From the NCBI GenBank assembly GCA_002085265.1, contig NATI01000014.1, forward strand, positions 1-13,222: a stretch of 13,222 nucleotides of DNA, read 5' to 3'. A program made the translations under genes and the position numbers. The DNA is from Candidatus Omnitrophica bacterium 4484_49. Its GTDB lineage: Bacteria > Omnitrophota > Gorgyraeia > Kaelpiales > Kaelpiaceae. Below, piece after piece: positions 1 to 7,838 of this stretch (positions are counted from its first letter, which is position 1; each line of letters starts with the position of its first letter). Under the pieces are notes generated by a model. That model ran no database searches. It was not told the origin of the DNA and saw only the letters and a list, made by a program, of their open reading frames with translations.

Positions 1-170
1 ACGATAATTGTGGCATACCATAATTGAAGCCCCTGAGTTAAGTCGGATAGGGGCCTATCATCATTTCCTGCCGGACACAGGTTTGTACAGAGAAATTGCC
101 TCCAAGGATATATTTGCCTACCCTGCGAAAGTGTTCACAACATAAACTCTTGATGGTTGCAAAATTTCAC
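1..170. other. 5' flank without a convincing gene
   Basis: No complete gene is visible here. One plus-strand frame stays open for 45 codons (8-145, ending TAA) and reads like protein, containing APELSRIGAYHHFLPDTG, but it follows a stop at 5-7 and has no start codon, so it may be the broken end of an upstream gene. A short inverted repeat, GCCCCT (29-34) with AGGGGC (49-54), encloses a 14-base loop and has no T-run after it, so it is not a good terminator. On the minus strand an ATG lies near the left edge but its frame leaves the window after seven codons. Confidence 0.4.
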
Positions 171-176
171 ATTTAT

Positions 177-206
177 TTGACACTTGGTTACTCAATATGT
201 TATAAA
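177..206 (+). promoter_or_regulatory. sigma70-type promoter of the TolC-like giant gene
   Basis: A perfect -35 hexamer TTGACA (177-182) is followed after 18 bases by TATAAA (201-206). TG at 198-199 makes it an extended -10 (TGtTATAAA). Transcription should start near 213, leaving an A/T-rich leader of about 27 bases. The stretch just upstream of the -35 is also A/T-rich. This promoter probably transcribes both large genes, since they overlap and no second promoter is seen between them. Confidence 0.8.
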
Positions 207-225
207 TTTTTTAAGTTTAAAAAAT

Positions 226-230
226 AGGGG
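226..230 (+). promoter_or_regulatory. ribosome binding site that decides the start
   Basis: AGGGG (226-230) is the only purine-rich Shine-Dalgarno-like stretch here. It lies 3 bases before the ATG at 234 but 9 bases before the ATG at 240, so the second ATG is the better-spaced start. Confidence 0.55.
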
Positions 231-239
231 AAAATGGTT

Positions 240-3200
240 ATGAGAAAAATACTGATAATAGAGGTATTATTCTTCCTTTTTTTAATTCCATCTCTGTGGG
301 CAGCCAAGATTCTTATGGTCGACCGCGAATACGACCTGGTGGCAATTGATAAAGGCAGTTATGATGCCCATCTCCTTCCGGGATTGAAGATGTATGTGCT
401 TTCTCCTGAGACCGGCAGAGTAAAAGGGATTATCCGTATAGAGAGGATAGAGAGATTTGCCTCTGCAGGCAGGATACTCCAGGAATTTGCCGAGATAAGG
501 CCCGGAGATAAAGTGCGGTTATTTCAGGAAACCTTAATTCCCAAGTCCACGATAATAAAATCACTTCCCAATACTACCCTTGACTGGGTAAGTTTCAGTT
601 CCTTTCTGGAGACTCATCCCCGGATTCAGGAGATAAAGCAGGAATTGGAACTGTTTAAAGACGAAATAAAAAAATCCCACTTAAAGTTCTTCCCTCGTCT
701 GGAATTTCAGCATATCAGGGGACATGTCCTTCAGGAGGGAAGAAGAGTGGGCAAGGGCACGCTTTCCGACCTCAATTTAGATGTCCTTATGCTTTATATG
801 GATGTGCCTTTTTCAGAAATCGGACAGAAAAAATATCTCCTCGCTCGAATTTTTAAAGATAGATTTCTTCTAAAAAAGACCAGGACTGATTTGTGTATCG
901 GATTTTTAAAACTCCTCAATTCCTATATCTTTTACGAGAATAAAATCAAATCCCTTAAGAAAAACCTTACATCTCTGAAAGAGGAATGTAAACTTCTCAA
1001 AAGTACGCCTGATATATACCCCTATCTTGTTAAGAGAGTGGAAGCCAAAATTAAAATGACTGAGACCAGAATAAAGATTTGTCGGGAAGAATTGAATAAA
1101 GTTAAAAATGAAATTGCGTTGTATCTTAACTTCAAGCCCTCTGTGGACATTGCCATAACCCAGCCCCAGGAACTTTTTGACAGAATCGTCTCCGGGCTTG
1201 ATGTGCCTGAGGGTGGTTACGATGTGTTGATAGCATCTGCGGAACGGGAGGTAAAAAATGCAGAGTATATTTTAGCCAAGTTGAAAATAAGACCCTCAGT
1301 GCATTTAAAACTCGGTTACCCCTCTTATGTCTCCAGTTATAAACTGGCAATTCCAATTGAAGGCAAATCCGCAATTGAAATTGCGGAAATTGCTAAACAT
1401 CAGGCGGAGTATCTGGCCGAGGATATTCAACTTAACACCATTTACAATATAAAGAAGTTAAATACTCAGATATATTATCTTAATCAGTTGGTTTCCAGAT
1501 ATCAGGAGTTCCAAAAACAGGTGGAATCCGTTGATGCCGATTACTGGCAGGACCGCCTTGACCGGGAAGAGAAAATTTCTCAGCTGGAGGAAAAGATTTC
1601 CGAAATGAGATTTAAAATTAAGCAGCTGGAAATAGAACTTTTAAAATACGGAAATGTAAAAACCGAGCCTGAAATATTTGTGGCTAAGAAACTTCCTCGT
1701 CCTGAGGATTGTATCAATTATCTTGTGATCCATTCTCCACAGTTAAAATATCTGGAAATGGAAAAGGAGAAGAGTTTGATACTCTTACAGGAAGCGAAGG
1801 CCCAGCACAATTCTCCCAAGGAGACATTATATAAAGATGAATATGTATACAAATCAAGTTTAGAGAAACTCCGCAAGCAGGAATTAATTACCACGCTTTT
1901 AAAATCTTATATCGACCTTGTAAATTCCACTCTGCGGTATAATAAAAGATTCCAGCTTACTCAGACCTACAGGCAGGAATATGAGCTTAAATCCCGGGAT
2001 AAAACCCTCCGTCCTTATCTCATAAGAAGTGCGGAACTTGCCTGGCGCGATTCCTTAATCAAGCAGATAGAAGAGAAAATGAATCAGGACCTTGCCTATC
2101 TTAATTTCAGATATTTCCTACAGGACCTGGATGAAGAGCCCCTGACGGAGAAAGTGAAAATTGATGAAAGCCTGTTTCAGAAAATTTCGGAGTTGATAGT
2201 TGCTCTGGATTTTGATTCTGAAATCCGCAAGAAAATTCAGAAGTTTAATGTCCTTCTGGCAGTGGACCGTCTGGAGGTTGCTAAGCGGGGCTATTATATA
2301 AAAGGGCCTCTGGAGGTAGTCTATACTCCCAGAAAAATACCCTCTCGTGGCAGGAGGGGAAGGGATTGGGCTCCAATTCCCAAAGGTACTACCATCATTG
2401 ACTGGCTGGCAGTTTACATTGAAAATGGAATAATCTACCGTACTCCATTTGGCAATCATATTCATGATGTCCACATTGCCCAGACTGACCTTGAGATAGC
2501 CAAGATAAAGTCCCAGGAGGCGATAAATGAAGAAGAACACCTCAAACACCTTATTTATCAGAAGTATAACTTCTGGCGACAGAACCTTAACTCCTCGCGT
2601 GCTCTTTTGATGGAAGCGGAGAAGATATATGAGGACACCCGGGCTAAGATGGAGAGGCTTCAAGCCCAGAAGATAGACCTTTCCGCCTCCCGGAGGTTGA
2701 ACCTGGAAAGAGAGATTGATTATTACGAAAACATAAAGGAGTATCTTAAGGTAGAGATAGACCTTAAAGATAGAGGATGTCCCTATAGTGTTTCTCCTAA
2801 AAAGGTCCCCCTCCCCCGCATTCTTAAAGATATTCCCAGACTGAAGATAGCCCAGCTTCAAGCAAAGATAGTCAGAGAAAAGTATAAAAAAGCCCTGAAG
2901 TTAAATTTCGTGGATATTCTTACGCTGGGTGTGAATAAAGCCGGGATATGGTTTTTATTCAAACTTTATCCTGATATAAATCTCATCCGGGCAGCGCATT
3001 ATGCTAAGGAGGTCAATCTCTGGATGGAGAAGGCAAATGTCGATAGTGATCTGGAATTTCAGGAATGGGTTTCCCGCATTCAGACTGCAGATTTGAAAAT
3101 AAGGGTTCTCAACCAACTTATAGATAAGATAAAGAAATATGAGAATCAACTTCAGGAAGTGGTAAAAACAGGCATAAGCCCTTATGCCCATTATGTGGAA

Positions 3201-6200
3201 CTTAAAATTCTGGAGGATAAGATTAAACGGGAGATAAACGGAGAGAAAGAGGGAAAACTTTACGCTTACGCCCGTCTTAAAACGCTTCTGGGATTGCCTC
3301 TGGAAGAAGAGTTAATAATTCCGCCGGTTGAGGTTTCTTTAAATAAGTCTCCTCGCCTGGCAAATCCGGAGGAACTGGCAGTTGTGGTTTCAGAATTTTA
3401 TCCTGATATTCAACTTGCAGAATCAAAACTAAAACTTGCTTACAAAGAATTGAAATGGGATATGTTTATGAGAAATCTGAAATTTGGTGCCGATTTTATG
3501 CTCGATTTTATCGTTTCCAGAAGTTACACCTGGAGTATCACCTTTACGGTGTTTGACCTTTTCCTCCATCAACTGGGATATTATTATCAGGATAAAATCC
3601 AGCTTGAGAATATAAGAGTAGGACTTCAGCGTCTCAGGATGAAGAAAAAGATATATCGGGGATATGAGTTAAGTGAGATTTACAGGGTATGTGCCCTGAA
3701 TTATCGGGAGATTGCAAGGAGTTCTCAGAATCTTTTGGATTTCGCCTGGAGGGGTTATCTTGAGAATCAAATCCCCTGGGAGAGTGAATACGGTGTTCTA
3801 AAAATTCTGAATGAAACATTTGAGAATCAGAACAATTATCTGGAAAATACTCAGGAATTCTTATACGAGGTTAACTGGTATCAGGAACTGGAAAAGAAAT
3901 TCCTGAGTGAAGAGACCCTGCGGACTGCAGGTCTTAAGGTGCCGTTTCTTACCATTAACATTACCGGGCTTAGATTGCAGAGGGTTTCTGAAAAAATCCT
4001 GGATTTCATTCGCAGGGTCAGGGAAAAGTTTTCAGTGATGAAAAAGATCAGGTCCCGGCAGGAGAGATATTTAACTAATAAAAAGGGATGGGAGGAGAAG
4101 GAACTGGAGAGAAACTTCAATCTCTATGTATATCAGACCCGGCAGAAAGCAAGCCAGAAAAAACGGGAGGAGGTGAAGGTTGTATTTAAAAAAGCCCAGG
4201 AACTGGAATACAGAGGTCAGCTTGCACTGGAAAGAATCTGGAGAAAGGATTTTAATGATTACCTCAAACTGCGGGAAAAGATAGAGTATCTTCTTCATCC
4301 CGCTCCTGAAAAATACAGGCAGAGAATTACAGAAGCCATTAAAATCTTAAAGCCAAAGTTAGCCACAGAAAGGAGTATTTTTACACCCTTTGATGAAAAT
4401 GATTTATATAACGGATTAACTAATTATTTTTTAAAAGTTTTGAGAAACTTTAGTTACAGTGAGAAAGAAATTGCGTTTTTCTTTCAATATTTTCCTGCTG
4501 TAAGTGAAGAATGGAGCCGGATAAGAAGGGGGAAAGGAAAAGTTATATTACCGGGATGGTGGTCAAAGTACAGTTCCAGTTTCAGTTATTTCTTCCTCCT
4601 TCCTTATTTTGAGCCCAATGACATCAATGAGATAGGACTCATTGCCCATTATACCTTGGTATGTGTGGACAATCACCTCAAAATAAACCCCGGGGCTCAG
4701 GAAGTTTCTCCTCTTGTCCTTTCCAGATTGAGAGCCCGTTTCCAGAATGAGAGGGAGTTTCTCACCTGTAATTTGAGGAAAATAGACCTCCAGATTGCCC
4801 CTGAATTCTTACAGTGGCAAAGTTACATAAATAAAGAGATAGACAGGGTGCTGTTTAAAAATTTCAGTTATCAGGAACTGGAAAACCTAAGAAAGTCCTT
4901 ATCAGGGCTGAAGGTCCCCTTCTGGCAATATATGGAAGGGAATAAACTTGAGGAGCAGGTCCAGAGTGATATCATCCGGTGGATAATAGCCAGCGGGTAT
5001 CGGAATAAACTGCATAAGGTATTTGAACTTTTCCAGCAGGTCCCTGAAATTCTTACCCCTGTATACCCTCCTCCACGGAAAGAGGTTCTGAGTCAGGCAT
5101 ACGATGCTCTGCGGTTAAGGTATTTTTTAGCCCTTAAGGACGAGACCAACATCCAGATGGAATACCTCCGCCTCCAGAGGTCCTACTCAATTGGAATTCT
5201 CCTTTTCTGGATAAATAAGATGATTTCCGAAAACATCTCCATCCCAAAATTAAGGAGTATCGTGGGGAATATCCTTAAGATAAGAGCACTCCCTGAGTTC
5301 CAGAAAATTTACGGCAGTTACTCTTTGAGCGATGACCGGTATCTTTTCTACCAACACACCCTTATCTACTATGCTCAAAGAATTTCCAATAGTGATGACT
5401 TAAATTATCTGAAAAAGACGCTTTCTGTAATCGCTTATCTTAAAGACCGTCCGGAAGTCATATCCGCCTATGGACAGATAGACCTTTCTCAGCCCTATCT
5501 TTATGAAAAGTATGAGATTTATAAGTTAACCAATTATACCGGCAATTTAACTTTCTGGGCAAAATGGGCAATGGAGAACGACTTTCATACTCGCGATTTG
5601 TCAGAATTGTTTCAACTCTATGTTCAGGCGCTGAACAGCAATAAGTTTACAAATATCCTCCGGGCGACCTATGCTAATCTCGGGATTGAGATTGACTTCA
5701 ATCTTCGCGGGAAAACTCAGGAGATGCAGGAGGAGATAAAGGGGATAATTTCCAACTGGCTCCTCTACTTCTATCTCAGAGGGATAAGAAAATTTCCGGA
5801 AGTAATTTCCTGCCTGAATGAGATTAAGAAAATATCAGGTTATGCCCGATTTTATCAGTTGAACTACAATCAGGATGACATCAGATACTGGTTTCAGCAC
5901 AGAAGGGAACGCGGTTATACACTGGAGGAAGTGAGAAAAATTTTCCAGATTATGTCCCAAATGCGAGGGCTCCTCGAACAGAGCGCAACTACTTTGTCCC
6001 GAAAATATCAGGATATACTCCCTCAGGATTTTTCCTCTTACCTGCAGAAAATCAAATATAAGAAGATGCACAAGGGAGAACTGCAGAGGTTGACTGAGGA
6101 GATAATCTATCCTCAGAAGTTGAAGATAGAAGATGTGACCACAGAATATCAGATAGGGATTTTAATCCAGGGACTCTATTCCTGTCTGCTAAAAATCTCT

Positions 6201-7838
6201 CTTACTCCCTATCAGTTGACTCAAGTATTTAATTTTTATAAGAAGGAAGGGTTGGAAGACCTTGACCTTATCAAACTCGTAGAACTGGAAAAAAGGATAT
6301 TTGACTTTTTGGACGACAACGACCTCCCTCAGGTATTTCAGGAAGAAGAACTGCGGACTTACATCTGGGAACTGGTTTATGACCACGGCTGGACTTACAC
6401 CCTGAGATATTTTGATAACTGGCTTCCGAGATTAGAGGTGTTTCTCACAGAATTCAGAGCAGAACACGGCTACTTCCCACCTCAAAGGTTGATATTCTCA
6501 TATCTCAAACCAGAGGTGGTTTCTTCTCCTCGCTGGCAGTTCGTGAACAGGATACACGCCGGTGCGCTTTCCCGCAAAGCCGGTGATTATCTGATTGTCA
6601 ATCTGGGTAAGGACTTAAATTATCTTCGGGAGTTCGGATTTTTCTATTACGAAAGCCCGCTTCTGGGGATTGACTTTGACGATTACTCTCTAATTGCGCC
6701 CTATATTTTAAAATGCAATTTCTATCAAATACCTGCCTACCTTTCCACCCTGAAAAAATTTGAGGAGAATCTCTCTTCACTCTTTCCAGAAGATCAGGTG
6801 CAGGAGGCACAAAATTTTAAAAAGTTAACTCCTTATGCTTTACCCCTTTTATGTTATGCCTTTAACCATCGGGAGTTATTTCAGGAAAGGGTTAAACTTC
6901 TGGGAGAGCGAGCACGGAATGGATTCAAGCAGATAAAGCCAGGCGAGGAGTTCCAAAAGGTCCTTCAGCAGCCTGAGAAGCGTATGCAGTTGATAACAGA
7001 GATAATAAATTATGGCCACAGTAAGTATAAAACCCGTCTCAGCCCGGCAAAAATTTACAACATCCTGTGGAAAATGCGTGAGGGGTATAGTCTGGAATCT
7101 GCATTTCTGGTCTTCTTTGAGTATCATCGTCAACTGGCGAATATTTATACACAGATTCGGGCCCGTAAAATTAACGGAGCAGTGAATAGCCTCCTACTGC
7201 ATCTCGCCCAGCAGATTTACCTTACCCCATTGGAGATGAAGGATGTAATTGAAATTTTCAGGATACTCAATGTCCTGGAGGAAATATATAAACTGAAAAA
7301 TCTAAAGTTTGATGAAATTTCTCGTTACCGTGATGCCGAGAGTATTTATTTTTCAGGACTTACTGTTAGGGAGTTAAAGGTGATTTATGCCGGGATAAAG
7401 AAGATGGTCAATGCTTATCCTGAAATTTCAGTCCCTCAACTTCTGTACATCTGTCTGGGAGAATTTCTCGCCCAGCCTTACTACAAGCCGGGCATAAAAA
7501 TATATTCCTATCACGACTATGCCGGTGTGATTCCCACTCTGGGTATTTCCTCAAGGATTATCTCTTTGCTTGAGGGCAATAACATTGCTCCCAATGTGTT
7601 TTATTACTTCTGGGAGGTAAGTGTGAAACAGAGTGAACTTTTAAAACTCTCCTCTTATCAGAAATCAATTTTAGCCCGCATACTGTACTTAAAAACCAAA
7701 GACCCTCTAAAGCCCAAGGTTATACTTGGCACTCTCACAGCGGTTGAGACCCGGGCGTATCTTAAAAAAATTGAGAATATAATAGATAAGCGTAAAAGGA
7801 AAATACTCAATAATATCTTGAAAGAGAGATGCAGGTGA
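240..7838 (+). CDS. Giant secreted protein with six TolC-like half-protomers and a helical C-terminal region
   Basis: About 2,530 residues (positions numbered from the alternative ATG at 234; 240 is preferred for Shine-Dalgarno spacing). Residues 3-24 form a signal peptide: MRK, a hydrophobic core, then SLWAA. Residues 25-97 are a small beta domain (VDREYDLVAIDKGS, ending RPGDKVRL) resembling FlgT C-terminal-like domains. Residues 119-1224 hold six successive segments with outer membrane efflux protein (TolC family) character: a short helix with HPRI/YPDI-like motifs, amphipathic strands, then two long helices, one ending TLLGLPLEEEL. TolC has two such halves in about 450-490 residues, so this chain holds about three protomers' worth. 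Residues 1240-2534 are helical, rich in Tyr, Phe, Leu and Lys, with recurrent Y[ST]LEE-like helix starts, and match no family I know. The probable location is the outer membrane and periplasm. It overlaps the OpgH-like gene, suggesting joint work in envelope glycan synthesis and export. The TolC assignment is by pattern, moderately sure; the C-terminal function is unknown. Confidence 0.85.
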   Translation: MRKILIIEVLFFLFLIPSLWAAKILMVDREYDLVAIDKGSYDAHLLPGLKMYVLSPETGRVKGIIRIERIERFASAGRILQEFAEIRPGDKVRLFQETLIPKSTIIKSLPNTTLDWVSFSSFLETHPRIQEIKQELELFKDEIKKSHLKFFPRLEFQHIRGHVLQEGRRVGKGTLSDLNLDVLMLYMDVPFSEIGQKKYLLARIFKDRFLLKKTRTDLCIGFLKLLNSYIFYENKIKSLKKNLTSLKEECKLLKSTPDIYPYLVKRVEAKIKMTETRIKICREELNKVKNEIALYLNFKPSVDIAITQPQELFDRIVSGLDVPEGGYDVLIASAEREVKNAEYILAKLKIRPSVHLKLGYPSYVSSYKLAIPIEGKSAIEIAEIAKHQAEYLAEDIQLNTIYNIKKLNTQIYYLNQLVSRYQEFQKQVESVDADYWQDRLDREEKISQLEEKISEMRFKIKQLEIELLKYGNVKTEPEIFVAKKLPRPEDCINYLVIHSPQLKYLEMEKEKSLILLQEAKAQHNSPKETLYKDEYVYKSSLEKLRKQELITTLLKSYIDLVNSTLRYNKRFQLTQTYRQEYELKSRDKTLRPYLIRSAELAWRDSLIKQIEEKMNQDLAYLNFRYFLQDLDEEPLTEKVKIDESLFQKISELIVALDFDSEIRKKIQKFNVLLAVDRLEVAKRGYYIKGPLEVVYTPRKIPSRGRRGRDWAPIPKGTTIIDWLAVYIENGIIYRTPFGNHIHDVHIAQTDLEIAKIKSQEAINEEEHLKHLIYQKYNFWRQNLNSSRALLMEAEKIYEDTRAKMERLQAQKIDLSASRRLNLEREIDYYENIKEYLKVEIDLKDRGCPYSVSPKKVPLPRILKDIPRLKIAQLQAKIVREKYKKALKLNFVDILTLGVNKAGIWFLFKLYPDINLIRAAHYAKEVNLWMEKANVDSDLEFQEWVSRIQTADLKIRVLNQLIDKIKKYENQLQEVVKTGISPYAHYVELKILEDKIKREINGEKEGKLYAYARLKTLLGLPLEEELIIPPVEVSLNKSPRLANPEELAVVVSEFYPDIQLAESKLKLAYKELKWDMFMRNLKFGADFMLDFIVSRSYTWSITFTVFDLFLHQLGYYYQDKIQLENIRVGLQRLRMKKKIYRGYELSEIYRVCALNYREIARSSQNLLDFAWRGYLENQIPWESEYGVLKILNETFENQNNYLENTQEFLYEVNWYQELEKKFLSEETLRTAGLKVPFLTINITGLRLQRVSEKILDFIRRVREKFSVMKKIRSRQERYLTNKKGWEEKELERNFNLYVYQTRQKASQKKREEVKVVFKKAQELEYRGQLALERIWRKDFNDYLKLREKIEYLLHPAPEKYRQRITEAIKILKPKLATERSIFTPFDENDLYNGLTNYFLKVLRNFSYSEKEIAFFFQYFPAVSEEWSRIRRGKGKVILPGWWSKYSSSFSYFFLLPYFEPNDINEIGLIAHYTLVCVDNHLKINPGAQEVSPLVLSRLRARFQNEREFLTCNLRKIDLQIAPEFLQWQSYINKEIDRVLFKNFSYQELENLRKSLSGLKVPFWQYMEGNKLEEQVQSDIIRWIIASGYRNKLHKVFELFQQVPEILTPVYPPPRKEVLSQAYDALRLRYFLALKDETNIQMEYLRLQRSYSIGILLFWINKMISENISIPKLRSIVGNILKIRALPEFQKIYGSYSLSDDRYLFYQHTLIYYAQRISNSDDLNYLKKTLSVIAYLKDRPEVISAYGQIDLSQPYLYEKYEIYKLTNYTGNLTFWAKWAMENDFHTRDLSELFQLYVQALNSNKFTNILRATYANLGIEIDFNLRGKTQEMQEEIKGIISNWLLYFYLRGIRKFPEVISCLNEIKKISGYARFYQLNYNQDDIRYWFQHRRERGYTLEEVRKIFQIMSQMRGLLEQSATTLSRKYQDILPQDFSSYLQKIKYKKMHKGELQRLTEEIIYPQKLKIEDVTTEYQIGILIQGLYSCLLKISLTPYQLTQVFNFYKKEGLEDLDLIKLVELEKRIFDFLDDNDLPQVFQEEELRTYIWELVYDHGWTYTLRYFDNWLPRLEVFLTEFRAEHGYFPPQRLIFSYLKPEVVSSPRWQFVNRIHAGALSRKAGDYLIVNLGKDLNYLREFGFFYYESPLLGIDFDDYSLIAPYILKCNFYQIPAYLSTLKKFEENLSSLFPEDQVQEAQNFKKLTPYALPLLCYAFNHRELFQERVKLLGERARNGFKQIKPGEEFQKVLQQPEKRMQLITEIINYGHSKYKTRLSPAKIYNILWKMREGYSLESAFLVFFEYHRQLANIYTQIRARKINGAVNSLLLHLAQQIYLTPLEMKDVIEIFRILNVLEEIYKLKNLKFDEISRYRDAESIYFSGLTVRELKVIYAGIKKMVNAYPEISVPQLLYICLGEFLAQPYYKPGIKIYSYHDYAGVIPTLGISSRIISLLEGNNIAPNVFYYFWEVSVKQSELLKLSSYQKSILARILYLKTKDPLKPKVILGTLTAVETRAYLKKIENIIDKRKRKILNNILKERCR
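588..3905 (+). repeat. Six degenerate TolC-type half-repeats in tandem
   Basis: Approximate units by residue (numbered from the ATG at 234): R1 119-300, R2 312-470, R3 490-627, R4 644-848, R5 855-1020, R6 1044-1224. Most begin with a helix carrying a (H/Y)Px(I/L)-like motif (HPRIQEIK; SPQLKYLE; IPRLKIAQ; YPDIQLAE). Next come one or two candidate transmembrane strands (FPRLEFQH; RPSVHLKLGYP with YKLAIPIEG; FGADFMLDFIV with YTWSITFTVFD) and then a long helical hairpin. R5 ends in the family-like LKTLLGLP. R3 appears to have lost its strands, and R4 has an Arg- and Gly-rich loop (SRGRRGRDWAPIPKG) where strands should meet. Divergence between units is high, so the repeats are old and not visible at DNA level. 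Confidence 0.6.
3951..7838 (+). other. C-terminal helical region of the giant protein
   Basis: This codes for residues 1240-2534. It is almost wholly predicted helix, with no transmembrane segment obvious by eye. A recurring helix-start motif has an aromatic or aliphatic residue, then Ser/Thr, then a helix with acidic and hydrophobic residues: FSYSEKEIAFFFQYF (1406), FSYQELENLRKSL (1544), YTLEEVRKIFQIM (1895), ISLTPYQLTQVFNFY (1988), YSLESAFLVFFEYHRQ (2285), IYLTPLEMKDVIEIF (2328), LTVRELKVIYAGIKK (2376). This hints at an alpha-solenoid or other helical repeat, but spacing is irregular and I cannot name a family. A scaffold role like the TPR part of BcsC or PgaA is inference only. Confidence 0.45.

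Noticed and set aside
29..54. Inverted repeat GCCCCT/AGGGGC as a terminator or riboswitch
   Set aside because: The stem is only 6 bp with a 14-base loop, no U-run follows, and it lies upstream of the promoter at 177, so it is outside the mapped transcript.
2118..2861. Minus-strand open frame of 247 codons inside the giant gene
   Set aside because: It lies fully antisense to a well-supported reading frame, its translation is hydrophobic without a recognisable domain, and no promoter or Shine-Dalgarno was seen. It is a shadow.
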